Source of the DNA: Cryobacterium ruanii
Lineage (GTDB): Bacteria; Actinomycetota; Actinomycetes; Actinomycetales; Microbacteriaceae
Direction of reading: 5' to 3'
Length of the DNA: 64,000 bases
Assembly (NCBI RefSeq): GCF_004404055.1
Contig: NZ_SOHK01000021.1
Location: forward strand, 31,870 to 95,869
In this document: piece after piece, positions 9,046 to 17,151 of the stretch
How the letters are laid out: every line of letters starts with the position of its first letter
Numbering within the stretch: position 1 is the first letter of the stretch
Translations under genes and position numbers: made by a program
Notes under the pieces: model-generated
The model's database searches: none
Told to the model about the DNA's origin: nothing
Seen by the model: only the letters and a program-made list of their open reading frames with translations

Positions 9046-9689
9046 CTGAACTGACACCGGCAGACGAGCGCTTCGTTGCTTTCGATCTGGACGACACCGT
9101 TCGAGAACAGGCCGGGCTGAACGGGCACACCATTGAACAGCTCAGCGACTATCTCGACCAGGGGCGAGTTCCCGCCGACCCTCGCATCGATGATTCGCCG
9201 GAATGCGAAATCGCCTTGCGCGGTCTCGAACGCCTGCGTCGGGCCCGGCAGACGCTGCTCGACAGAGACCTCGAACGTGAATCGCTGCGCGACGACGGCT
9301 GGGTTGCGTCGATTCTGGCCAACATCACGCTGGAAGCACACGCCGGCCGGGAGATTCCGCTGACCCACCCGTCGTCGACCGCACGCCTCGTCGTGACGGA
9401 GGGTGCGGTGCGCGGCATTCTGCGCGAGACCGGCGACAGCATGCAGAACATGTTTGTCGGCCGGTGTGCGTTGGTCGGCGACGTCGGCGTGCCCGGCGCG
9501 CCGATCTCGATTCGGGTCGACGTGACCGTATTCCCGGGAGAGAATATACCGCTGTTGGCAGCGCAGTTGCGACAGGCGATGTACGCCGCGCTGAGTAAGT
9601 ACACGGAACTCGTCGTGGTGGCCATCGACATCACGGTGAGTGATCTGCACGCTCTGCCCGATGCATCCGTTAGAGAAATAGAGCATTGA
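9042..9689 (+). CDS. Asp23-like protein with anti-sigma-like N-terminal region
   Basis: 215 residues, TTG start overlapping the sigma stop (TTGA). Residues about 28-70 (HTIEQLSDYLDQGR, then SPECEIALRGLERLR) look like the helical anti-sigma domain of zinc-type anti-sigma factors, but only one of the usual Cys/His ligands (Cys55) clearly remains. Residues about 85-205 resemble an Asp23 domain. No membrane helix. Position directly after the sigma gene fits a regulator of that sigma factor; the domain call for the N-terminus is tentative. Confidence 0.65.
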   Translation: MTELTPADERFVAFDLDDTVREQAGLNGHTIEQLSDYLDQGRVPADPRIDDSPECEIALRGLERLRRARQTLLDRDLERESLRDDGWVASILANITLEAHAGREIPLTHPSSTARLVVTEGAVRGILRETGDSMQNMFVGRCALVGDVGVPGAPISIRVDVTVFPGENIPLLAAQLRQAMYAALSKYTELVVVAIDITVSDLHALPDASVREIEH

Positions 9690-10027
9690 TGACCTCGGTT
9701 CCTCCCGTCAGCGACCAGCTTGATGCGCTGGTGCGTCAAGTGCCCGGTGTCGACACCTTGTACCCGGCCGGGTCGATCGTGGACGCCGTGCTCACCGCCA
9801 CGCTTGACGCGGTGGCGCATCGCTCGCCCGCTGCGCCCCTGGTGCACGTCGTGCAGCGGTCCAACGGCGTGCGGGTCACGGCGAAGATCGGTATCGGGGC
9901 CGCCGAGTCCTCGACAGCAGTCAGCCGTCGGGTGCACGATGCCATCGCCGCGCACCTGCAGCAAGCCGGCAACCCGTCGATTGAACAGATCGCCGTGGTC
10001 GTGGCCAGCGTGAGGCTGAGCGTCTAG
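9689..10027 (+). CDS. Small Asp23-like protein
   Basis: 112 residues of alternating strands and helices (VRVTAKIGIGAAESSTAVSR, SIEQIAVVVASVRLSV) like a shortened Asp23 domain. The ATG at 9689 overlaps the upstream TGA by one base; a TTG three bases earlier is an alternative. Third gene of the sigma-factor operon. Function unknown beyond the family resemblance. Confidence 0.6.
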   Translation: MTSVPPVSDQLDALVRQVPGVDTLYPAGSIVDAVLTATLDAVAHRSPAAPLVHVVQRSNGVRVTAKIGIGAAESSTAVSRRVHDAIAAHLQQAGNPSIEQIAVVVASVRLSV

Positions 10028-10060
10028 CTGTTCGCGTTCAGCCGTGCTAGCTTGCCTCAG

Positions 10061-10642
10061 ATGAAGCAGAGAGAGCTTTTCCTTCAAGCGGATGCCGCGT
10101 TGCGCTCCGTCGTCGACCAGATCACCGCCGCGCAGCTCGACCTGTCGGCCCCGGCCGAGTGGTCGCTCAAAGAGAATCCGACCCTGCGCGACATTCTTGC
10201 CTCGCACGCCGAAGACGAAGCCTGGCTGCCCGCGGTGCTCGAGGGGAAAACGATCGAGGAAGTCGGCGATACCTACAAGGGCGATCTGCTCGGTGGCGAT
10301 CCGATCCGGAATTATGACCGCATCAACGAAGCGACGACGAAGGTGGTTATGGGTGACCTGGACCCGGACAGGGTCACGCACCTCAGCTACGGAGATTATC
10401 CGCTCAGTGAGGCGCTGCAGCACACCGCTCTGTATCGCGCGTTCCAGGCTTGGAGCATCGCCAGGCATGTGGGGCTCGACTACTCGCTGCCCGACGTGCT
10501 GGTAGAGAACCTGTGGGAGCAGATCGCTCCCGACATTGAAATGTGGCGCGGATTCGGTGTGTTCCCGCCCGAGGTGCCGGTTCCGGCTGATGCGACTCGC
10601 GAGGTGCAATTGCTCGGCAAGGCGGGCTACTGGCGCGAATAG
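10061..10642 (+). CDS. DinB/maleylpyruvate-isomerase-like protein
   Basis: 193 residues. An N-terminal helical bundle (PAEWSLKENPTLRDILASH, EDEAWLPAVLEG) resembles the DinB/mycothiol-dependent isomerase N-terminal fold common in actinobacteria. The expected metal-binding histidines are only partly evident (His in ASHAEDE and LQHTALYR), so activity is uncertain. The ATG at 10061 has no good ribosome site; a leaderless transcript is possible. Stand-alone gene, convergent with the Lrp-type regulator. Confidence 0.5.
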   Translation: MKQRELFLQADAALRSVVDQITAAQLDLSAPAEWSLKENPTLRDILASHAEDEAWLPAVLEGKTIEEVGDTYKGDLLGGDPIRNYDRINEATTKVVMGDLDPDRVTHLSYGDYPLSEALQHTALYRAFQAWSIARHVGLDYSLPDVLVENLWEQIAPDIEMWRGFGVFPPEVPVPADATREVQLLGKAGYWRE

Positions 10643-10665
10643 CCTGACCTGTCGATTTGCCCGAC

Positions 10666-11151
10666 CTATTCCGGGGCAACGCCATTGTAGAAGTGCTCGA
10701 ACACCATGCTCGTGCGGGTGGAGGCCACCGCGGGATTAGCGGACAGGTTTTCCAGCACGAAATCGCGCACGTCGTCGGTATCGCGGGCCGACAGGTGAAT
10801 GATGAAATCCTCGGACCCACCGAGAAAGAACAGCTGCACGACGCGCGGCATGACCCGGATCGAGTCGCGGAAAGCCGGGATGTGCGTGCGGGCGCCGGCC
10901 CGAATGCTCACACTGATCAGCGCCTGCAGACCGAGCCCGATTGATTTGGGATCGACCATGGCCGTGAATTCGGTGACGATTCCGCGGCTTACCAGGGACC
11001 GCACCCGGGAGACGCAGGTGGACTCGGCGATACCGGCCGCGCTCGCCAGCCGGCTGTTGGTGGTGCGGGAATCGGCCTGCAGTGCTGTGACCAGGATGCG
11101 GTCGACCTCGTCGAGGGTCTCGATCACCCGAATCCTCTTCGTTTCTGCCAT
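10666..11151 (-). CDS. Lrp/AsnC-family regulator, probably of alanine dehydrogenase
   Basis: 161 residues: an N-terminal winged helix (LDEVDRILVTALQADSRTTN, then AGIAESTCVSRVRSLVSRGI) and a C-terminal ligand-binding RAM domain. The ATG at 11151 is preceded by GAGGAGA, which rejects the much longer open frame extending to 12360. It is divergent from ald, the arrangement of AldR in other actinobacteria, where this regulator senses amino acids and controls alanine dehydrogenase. The role here is inferred from that arrangement. Confidence 0.88.
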   Translation of the reverse strand: MAETKRIRVIETLDEVDRILVTALQADSRTTNSRLASAAGIAESTCVSRVRSLVSRGIVTEFTAMVDPKSIGLGLQALISVSIRAGARTHIPAFRDSIRVMPRVVQLFFLGGSEDFIIHLSARDTDDVRDFVLENLSANPAVASTRTSMVFEHFYNGVAPE

Positions 11152-11172
11152 CGCACATCTCCTCGTGGCCGC

Positions 11173-11188
11173 ATATTTCGTGGAATAT
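11173..11188. promoter_or_regulatory. Candidate Lrp/AldR operator
   Basis: ATATTTCGTGGAATAT is an AT-rich imperfect palindrome (12 of 16 positions symmetric) in the 147-bp spacer between the Lrp-type regulator and ald. AT-rich palindromes of this size are normal Lrp-family targets. Confidence 0.4.
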
Positions 11189-11298
11189 TTTTGAAGTCTG
11201 GCAGATTCTACGGATTTTACCCAGCCGAAACGAATCAATAGCAGTCTTACGTCTATCAGCGCCGAGTCGTTCGGCAGTAACCCCGAGACGGAGCACTC

Positions 11299-12414
11299 AT
11301 GTTGGTCGGCATTCCCACAGAGATCAAGAACAACGAGAACCGCGTCGCGATCACCCCGGCCGGCGTTAACGAGCTCACTCGCCGCGGCCACGAAGTCATC
11401 ATTGAAAAGGGTGCCGGGCTCGGTTCGAGCATCACCGATGATGCTTTTCGCCTCGCCGGGGCATCCATCGTCGACACCGCCGCCGAAGTCTGGGCCGCGG
11501 CCGAACTGCTCCTGAAGGTCAAGGAGCCCATCGCCAGTGAGTATCCGTTGATGCGCCGGGGGCAGGTGCTGTTCACCTATCTGCACCTCGCGGCGTCCGC
11601 TGCGTGCACCGAGGCGCTGCTCGCGTCGGGCACGACCGCGATCGCCTACGAGACGGTGCAGCTGTCCGACCGAAGCCTGCCACTGCTCTCCCCGATGAGC
11701 GAGGTCGCCGGCCGCTTGTCGGTGCAGGTCGGTGCCTACCACCTGCTGAGCGCTAACGGCGGCAGCGGAATTCTGCTCGGCGGCGTGCCCGGCACCCCGA
11801 AGGCCAGGGTCGTGGTGATCGGCGGCGGCGTCGCCGGCGAGCATGCTGCGGCCAATGCGCTCGGCATGGGCGCCGACGTGACGATCATCGACCTGTCGCT
11901 GGCTCGCCTGCGCCAGCTCGAGGCCCGTTTCAACGGCGAGATCCAGACGCGCGTGTCCACCCAATACGAGATTGCCGAGCAGGTGCGGGAGGCCGACCTT
12001 GTGATCGGCTCTGTGCTGATTCCGGGCGCGCAGGCACCCAAGCTCGTCACCGACTCCATGGTCGCGTCGATGAAGCCGGGTTCCGTGCTCGTGGACATTG
12101 CGATCGACCAGGGCGGCTGCTTCGAGGGCTCGCACGCCACGACGCACGACAACCCCACCTTCGCGGTGCACGACAGCATCTACTACTGCGTCGCCAACAT
12201 GCCCGGCGCCGTGCCGGCCACGTCGACCCGCGCGCTGACCAACGCGACCCTGCCCTACGTCGTCGCGCTGGCCCAGAAGGGCTGGAAGAAGGCGATCGCC
12301 GAAGACGCAGCCCTCGCCCAGGGCCTCAACACCCACGACGGACGCATCACCAACGCACATGTGGCGTCAGCGTTCCACGCGGAGTTGCTGACGGTCGCCG
12401 ACGCGATCGCCTAA
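11299..12414 (+). CDS. ald: Alanine dehydrogenase
   Basis: 371 residues, full length for the family. It converts L-alanine and NAD+ to pyruvate, ammonium and NADH. Visible landmarks: N-terminal MLVGIPTEIKNNENRVA, the catalytic lysine segment LLKVKEP, the catalytic histidine in FTYLHLAA, the nucleotide-binding VIGGGVAGEHAA, and the DIAIDQGGCFEGS segment holding the catalytic aspartate. The ATG is preceded by GGAG. Divergent from its likely regulator. The role is in alanine catabolism or redox balance under low oxygen. Confidence 0.97.
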   Translation: MLVGIPTEIKNNENRVAITPAGVNELTRRGHEVIIEKGAGLGSSITDDAFRLAGASIVDTAAEVWAAAELLLKVKEPIASEYPLMRRGQVLFTYLHLAASAACTEALLASGTTAIAYETVQLSDRSLPLLSPMSEVAGRLSVQVGAYHLLSANGGSGILLGGVPGTPKARVVVIGGGVAGEHAAANALGMGADVTIIDLSLARLRQLEARFNGEIQTRVSTQYEIAEQVREADLVIGSVLIPGAQAPKLVTDSMVASMKPGSVLVDIAIDQGGCFEGSHATTHDNPTFAVHDSIYYCVANMPGAVPATSTRALTNATLPYVVALAQKGWKKAIAEDAALAQGLNTHDGRITNAHVASAFHAELLTVADAIA

Positions 12415-12506
12415 TTGCCCTGCGCGCCTGACAACTTTGACGAACGCCAGGCGGACTGAACGCCGGTAGCGGCATCCGCTCGGCGGGTGCAGCCCCCGGC
12501 GTCGCT

Positions 12507-12947
12507 CTAGGCGGTCGCGGCCATCACTCGGTGCAGGGCGTCGCGCAGGGCGGCAAGCTCCTCGAGCGGAAGATTGAGGGCCGCGACGACCCGCGGCGGA
12601 ATGGTCTCGGCCACCGCACGCAGGTCTCTGCCTCGAGCGGTCAAGGTGACGTCGAGCGTGCGTTCGTCGGCCACACGGCGCTGGCGATGCACGTAGCCGG
12701 TGGTCTCCAATCGCTTGAGCAGCGGGGAGAGGGTAGCTGGCTCGAGACAGAGGGTCAGGCTGAGGCCCTTGAGGGTGCGCGGGCTCTCGTCCCAGAGGGC
12801 GAGCATCACGAGGTACTGCGGGTGAGTGAGGCCGAGCGGCTCGAGAATCGGGCGATACAGGGCGATGACATTGCGTGAGGCGATCGCGAGGGCGAAGCAG
12901 ACCTGGTTGTCGAGCGCGAGTGGGTTCTCGAGCGTTGGTGCTGTCAT
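12507..12947 (-). CDS. OhrR-like MarR-family regulator
   Basis: 146 residues. The N-terminal segment DNQVCFALAIASRNVIALY and then LTHPQYLVMLALWDE match OhrR-type peroxide sensors. Cys17 is at the position of the reactive cysteine and Tyr31 keeps the OhrR spacing (+14), but the second supporting tyrosine (+25) is His42. A second cysteine lies in the recognition region (LTLCLEPATLSPLLKRLE). Start at 12947 chosen from family length. Divergent from a zinc-ribbon microprotein and aldehyde dehydrogenase; no ohr gene is nearby. Confidence 0.82.
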   Translation of the reverse strand: MTAPTLENPLALDNQVCFALAIASRNVIALYRPILEPLGLTHPQYLVMLALWDESPRTLKGLSLTLCLEPATLSPLLKRLETTGYVHRQRRVADERTLDVTLTARGRDLRAVAETIPPRVVAALNLPLEELAALRDALHRVMAATA

Positions 12948-12969
12948 GGCGGCGTTCCGTTTCGTCCGG

Positions 12970-12999
12970 TTGTTCTTCGTACATTTAGTTAGTACACTA
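12970..12999 (+). promoter_or_regulatory. Promoter of the zinc-ribbon/aldehyde dehydrogenase pair
   Basis: TTGTTC (12970-12975) and TACACT (12994-12999) are spaced by 18 bp. The ATG at 13006 lies six bases after the -10 box, so the transcript could be leaderless. The -10 box is inside the MarR-type palindrome. Confidence 0.45.
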
Positions 13000-13001
13000 A
13001 C
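12988..13001. promoter_or_regulatory. MarR-type operator
   Basis: GTTAGT-AC-ACTAAC has perfect 6-bp arms around two bases. It sits between the divergent OhrR-like regulator and the 13006 gene and covers the -10 box of the latter, so binding would block transcription. Confidence 0.6.
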
Positions 13002-13005
13002 AGTT

Positions 13006-13257
13006 ATGACACACGGTAAGGAATCCCGCCCGCGCAGCAAGGGACCCGGCGGGCTGACTGCCTGGCTCAACGGTCGACTATTTCCCATTCTCGGGCCACC
13101 GCCAGTCGGGCTGAGCGGGTCCGACCTGCTGCCAGCAGGGCCCGCGCGCGTGCGCAGCTGCCCGATCTGTGCTCAGCCCATGGACCAGCACGATATCGAC
13201 CGCAGCGGCGAGCGCACCCAGCTGTATTGCCCGGTTGCGGCACACCCGGCGGAATGA
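13006..13257 (+). CDS. Zinc-ribbon-like microprotein
   Basis: 83 residues: a basic N-terminus, the segment GRLFPILGPPPVG, then CPICAQPMDQHDID and a later YCPVAAH, giving a possible Cys2-x-Cys/His zinc ribbon. The ATG at 13006 directly follows a -10-like box, so leaderless translation is likely. Its TGA overlaps the ATG of the aldehyde dehydrogenase, implying a joint function. I do not recognise the family. Confidence 0.6.
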   Translation: MTHGKESRPRSKGPGGLTAWLNGRLFPILGPPPVGLSGSDLLPAGPARVRSCPICAQPMDQHDIDRSGERTQLYCPVAAHPAE

Positions 13258-14936
13258 ACACCGCTGAGCTCGATCGCGCAATCGCCGAGCTCGGCGCCGG
13301 AAGTGAGCGGTGGGTGGCGAGCACTCTGGCGGCGCGCGCCGAGCTGCTGGCCTGTACGCGGGCATCCGTTGCCGGCGAGGCTGAGCGCTGGGTCGCTGCG
13401 GCGGCGCGCGCGAAGGGCCTCGATCCGTCATCGCCGCTGATCGGTGAAGAGTGGCTGACTGGTCCTTACGGCGTACTCACTTCGCTGACCGCCCTCGGCC
13501 GCACGCTGCGAACGTTCGCTTTGGGGCGCAACCCGCTCGCCGGTCGATGGTTCGGGCGGGCGCCGGGCGGTCGAGTCACGGTTGCTGTGCTCCCGCACAA
13601 CCGGTATGACGGCCTGCTGCTACACGGCTTCACGGCCCGTGCCTGGCTCAGACCGGGCATCACGAGGGCGCAGGCTCGGGCTCGGGCGGGGCTGGGCCAG
13701 CTAACCCCGACGGCGCGCGCCGGTGTCGGCCTCGTGCTCGGCGCCGGTAACATCACCTCGATCGCGCCGCTCGACGTTCTCTACGAGCTGGTGGCGCACA
13801 ATCGGGTCTCGATTCTCAAGCTCAACCCGACCTTCGATGGACTGCTGCCGATCTATCGCGCGGCCCTCGCCCCGCTCATCGAGCAGGGCCTGCTGCGCAT
13901 CGTCACCGGCGGTGCCGACGTGGGCGACTACCTCGCCCACCACCCCGGCATCAGCCACGTACACATCACCGGTAGCGCGGGTACCCACGACGCAATCGTG
14001 TTCGGCGGCTCCGATTCTCCCCGCCTCGACAAGCCGATCAGCAGTGAACTCGGCGGCGTCTCGCCGATCATCGTACTGCCGGGCCGGTGGAGCGCCCGAG
14101 ACCTGCGCTACCAGGCCGATCACGTGGCAACCATGCGGCTGCACAACGGCGGCTACAACTGCATTGCCGGTCAGGTGCTTCTGGTGAGCTCCGCCTGGCC
14201 GCAGAAGGCCGCGTTTCTCGACGCGGTCGCGGCGGCCCTTGCGACCGCGTCGGCGCGTCCGGCCTGGTATCCCGGCAGCGAAGAGCGGATGCGAGCGGCC
14301 CGCGCCGCTTACCCCTCCGCCCGGACGATTCCCGGCGGGCGTCTGATTGTGGCGGCCGCGGACGCCGCTGTGGGTACAGCATTCGCTTCAGCCGAAGATA
14401 TGCTCACCACGGAATACTTCGCACCGGTGCTCGGCGTGCTGGAGCTGCCCGGCTCCGGCCAGGCCTTCCTCGACACGGCCGTCGCTACGGTGAACCGTGA
14501 CTTTCTCGGCACCCTCGGTGTTAATATTCTCGGGCTGCCGGGCACGATTCGGCGGCTCGGGCCGGAGTTCGGGCTTGCCGTCGCGCGTCTGCGGTACGGA
14601 ACCATCGCGATCAACGCCTGGACCGGCGTCGGCTTTCTCTCGGCGGCGGTGCCCTGGGGTGCATTTCCGGGGCACACCCTCGAGAAAATAGGCAGCGGCC
14701 TCGGAGTGGTGCACAACGCGCTCCTCCTCGATGAGGTCGAGCGCACCGTCGTGCGCGGACCGTTCCGACCGTTTCCGCGCTCGCTCGTGCACGGCGAATG
14801 GGCGCTGCTGCCGAAACCGCCGTGGTTCGTGTCGGCTCGAAGCGGCGCGCGGACCGCTCGGCTGCTGACCGAATTCGCCGCCGAGCCATCGGCGCGCAAG
14901 CTGCCGCGCATTCTCGCCGCCGCCTTCCGCGCCTGA
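13254..14936 (+). CDS. Aldehyde dehydrogenase-family protein
   Basis: 560 residues. The NAD-fold region reads LVLGAGNITSIAPLDVLYEL and KLNPTFDG; the catalytic cysteine is in GGYNCIAGQ and the preceding glutamate region in SSELGGVSPI. The length and sequence differ from the common 480-500-residue class and fit a divergent branch found in actinobacteria. The start at 13254 uses an ATGA overlap rather than the upstream codon at 13227. Controlled, by context, by the OhrR-like repressor, suggesting detoxification of aldehydes from lipid peroxidation. Confidence 0.85.
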   Translation: MNTAELDRAIAELGAGSERWVASTLAARAELLACTRASVAGEAERWVAAAARAKGLDPSSPLIGEEWLTGPYGVLTSLTALGRTLRTFALGRNPLAGRWFGRAPGGRVTVAVLPHNRYDGLLLHGFTARAWLRPGITRAQARARAGLGQLTPTARAGVGLVLGAGNITSIAPLDVLYELVAHNRVSILKLNPTFDGLLPIYRAALAPLIEQGLLRIVTGGADVGDYLAHHPGISHVHITGSAGTHDAIVFGGSDSPRLDKPISSELGGVSPIIVLPGRWSARDLRYQADHVATMRLHNGGYNCIAGQVLLVSSAWPQKAAFLDAVAAALATASARPAWYPGSEERMRAARAAYPSARTIPGGRLIVAAADAAVGTAFASAEDMLTTEYFAPVLGVLELPGSGQAFLDTAVATVNRDFLGTLGVNILGLPGTIRRLGPEFGLAVARLRYGTIAINAWTGVGFLSAAVPWGAFPGHTLEKIGSGLGVVHNALLLDEVERTVVRGPFRPFPRSLVHGEWALLPKPPWFVSARSGARTARLLTEFAAEPSARKLPRILAAAFRA

Positions 14937-14939
14937 GAT

Positions 14940-14956
14940 CCTTCAGATCCTGAAGG
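14940..14956. terminator. Short palindrome after the aldehyde dehydrogenase
   Basis: CCTTCAG-ATC-CTGAAGG has perfect 7-bp arms and a 3-nt loop immediately after the stop codon. No U-tract follows, so it may be a weak terminator or a protein-binding site for the gene at 15027. Confidence 0.35.
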
Positions 14957-15026
14957 CTACTTGGCGGACGGGCCACGAGAGCGCGTGCAATAGATTGGCA
15001 GTACACCCAAAGATGCGAGGTTCACG

Positions 15027-16313
15027 ATGACTGGCTGGCGACTGCGCGATTTTCATTCCGATGATCTGGACGGCATCCTGCGCCTGTGGGAAGAGATCAA
15101 GGCCTCCGACACCGAGCCGGTGTACGGATTGTCCGAGGTGCTCGCCTCCTGCCAGAAGGACCATGCCGTCGTCGCGGTACACGGTGACGAGGTGGTTGGT
15201 GCTGCCGTCGGACGAGCCGCCCACGCGCAGGGCTGGATCGTTTTCCTGGCGACCTCGGCGAACTGGCAGAGCCAGGGCATCGGCACGGCCATGCTCGCCG
15301 GACTCGAAGCGCGGATGGCCCCGCACGGCATGACCAAACTGTCGGCGCTCATGCCCGAATCCGAGACGAAGATCGACGCCTTCCTCAACCGTGGGTTCGA
15401 GGTGAAGAAGAACCTGCGCTACTTCGAGCGGCACATTCCCGTGCAGCGGGAAGAGCTCAAACTGCTCGGTGAGCTCGGCGGGCGGGTGCTGCCTCGCGAC
15501 CTGTGGCAGAAGGTCGGCGGTATGGCGCGCGAGAAGGAAATGCTTGAACGCAGACTTGTCATGCCCCTGGCCAAACCCGAACTGGCCGAGCAATATGGGG
15601 TCTCGCCGCCCAAGGCCGTCGTGCTGTTCGGCCCTCCCGGCACCGGAAAGACGACCTTCGCCAAGGCGATCGCCTCTCGCCTGGAGTGGTCGTTCATCGA
15701 GGTCTTCCCGTCGCGCCTCGCGACCGACCCGCAGGGCCTCGCGGGCGCGCTGCGTGAAACCTTCCTCAAGATCTCCGAACTCGAACACGCGGTCGTATTC
15801 ATCGACGAGGTCGAGGAGATCGCCGCGCAGCGCTCTGGTGAACCGCCGTCGGCGATGCAGGGTGTGACCAACGAATTGCTGAAGATCATCCCGGCCTTTC
15901 GCGAACAGCCTGGACGCCTGCTGGTCTGTGCGACCAACTTCATTCGCGCGCTCGACTCCGCCTTTCTCCGGCACGGCCGCTTCGACTATGTGGTGCCGAT
16001 CGGGCTGCCGGATGTCGCCGCCCGCCAAGCCATTTGGGAGCGCTACGTTCCGGAAAGCGTGTCCGACGAGGTTGACCTCGCCGTTCTGGTCGAACAGAGC
16101 GACGGCTTCTCCCCGGCCGACGTCGAGTACGCGGCCCACCGGGCCTCCCAGCACGCGCTTGAGAAGGCCCTGTACCGAACCGGCGACGGGCCGGTCATCA
16201 ACGGCCCGAGCACCGAGGACTACGCCCTAGCGATCTCCGAAACCCGCCGAACCGTGTCTGACGAGGTCGCGGCGGAGTTTCTCGAAGACATCGAGCGGCT
16301 CGCCCGGCTCTAG
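15027..16313 (+). CDS. GNAT acetyltransferase-AAA+ ATPase fusion
   Basis: 428 residues with two domains. Residues 1-140 are a GNAT fold (WIVFLATSANWQSQGIGTAM carries the acetyl-CoA loop SQGIGT). Residues about 165-350 are a classical AAA+ module: Walker A GPPGTGKT at 202-209, Walker B VVFIDEVEE, sensor-1 CATNF and the arginine finger in RHGRFDY. The C-terminus is a helical lid. No membrane segment or protease domain. Flanked by unrelated genes. The fusion suggests ATP-driven remodelling linked to acetylation; the substrate is unknown. Confidence 0.85.
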   Translation: MTGWRLRDFHSDDLDGILRLWEEIKASDTEPVYGLSEVLASCQKDHAVVAVHGDEVVGAAVGRAAHAQGWIVFLATSANWQSQGIGTAMLAGLEARMAPHGMTKLSALMPESETKIDAFLNRGFEVKKNLRYFERHIPVQREELKLLGELGGRVLPRDLWQKVGGMAREKEMLERRLVMPLAKPELAEQYGVSPPKAVVLFGPPGTGKTTFAKAIASRLEWSFIEVFPSRLATDPQGLAGALRETFLKISELEHAVVFIDEVEEIAAQRSGEPPSAMQGVTNELLKIIPAFREQPGRLLVCATNFIRALDSAFLRHGRFDYVVPIGLPDVAARQAIWERYVPESVSDEVDLAVLVEQSDGFSPADVEYAAHRASQHALEKALYRTGDGPVINGPSTEDYALAISETRRTVSDEVAAEFLEDIERLARL

Positions 16314-16426
16314 CAATTGGGCCCGACGCGGGGACAATCGGGCGGTCGTTAGACCCGGGATGCCGGGATCGGACCCCGATACCGGCCAACGATATCCGCT
16401 GACACGACACTGGAGCGACTCGGGAG

Positions 16427-16891
16427 TCAGCGCCCAGAACGGCGGTGGAGTGCGACGGCGACGAGCGCCTGCCAGATGACAAAACCCTCGACTACGAGTG
16501 AGAGAAGGCCGAGCGGTTCGAGCCAGTTTCCGATGTCGCCGGTAGCCATCGGCATGCCAACGGTGCGATTGATGATGAACCCGACAATGACCAAGGCCGA
16601 CAGTGCTGCAGCGGCCAAAAAGTCGAGTCGCGTGCCGACAACGAGTACTCGCTCGATGATGACGGCGGAGGCGATGATCAGCCCGATGTAAGCGATCGCC
16701 AGGTAGGGAGTTTCTGCGAACTTGCCGGGTAGATCGAGGATGTGAATTGCAGCAACGACGGCGAGCGAGAGCGCGACCGTGAGGCGGCGAGTTAGCAGAT
16801 GCTGGTCGATTAGACGAGCACTCGGGTTGTTCGAGTGCAATTCGATCGACCGCGCGTCTCGGGCCGGCGATCGCGGAGTGGTCGTAGACAT
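16427..16891 (-). CDS. Four-helix membrane protein, unknown function
   Basis: 154 residues with a polar N-terminus and four predicted membrane helices (for example LTVALSLAVVAAIHIL, YLAIAYIGLIIASAVIIE, AAAALSALVIVGFII, LGLLSLVVEGFVIWQALV). The ATG at 16891 follows AAAGG. No family recognised. The 260-bp spacer to the ABC transporter ATPase is a divergent promoter region in which I see no clear box. Confidence 0.75.
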   Translation of the reverse strand: MSTTTPRSPARDARSIELHSNNPSARLIDQHLLTRRLTVALSLAVVAAIHILDLPGKFAETPYLAIAYIGLIIASAVIIERVLVVGTRLDFLAAAALSALVIVGFIINRTVGMPMATGDIGNWLEPLGLLSLVVEGFVIWQALVAVALHRRSGR

Positions 16892-17151
16892 AATTACCTT
16901 TCGATGGGGACTTTCCCCGCGTACACCGTGACATGCATCGAGCACCCTCGGCCGAATCATAAGCAGTCCATAGCACTCTCCATGTTTGCTGTCAGGCAGA
17001 GACGGGGACTGTGCGTATTCGCGAGGTTGCGTTTCGCCGCAACCCAGCGTGCCGGACCGGGCGGAATCACACTCCGCGGTTGTCGAAGCAGGGGGGCGTT
17101 ACTAGCATTGCAGCGAACCTTCTTGCTACACCGATACCGCAAGGATGCCCC

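Noticed and set aside
10666..12360. A 564-codon open frame on the minus strand across ald and the Lrp-type gene
   Set aside because: Only the last 161 codons are family-like; a good ribosome site and ATG at 11151 define the real start, and the rest is antisense to ald.
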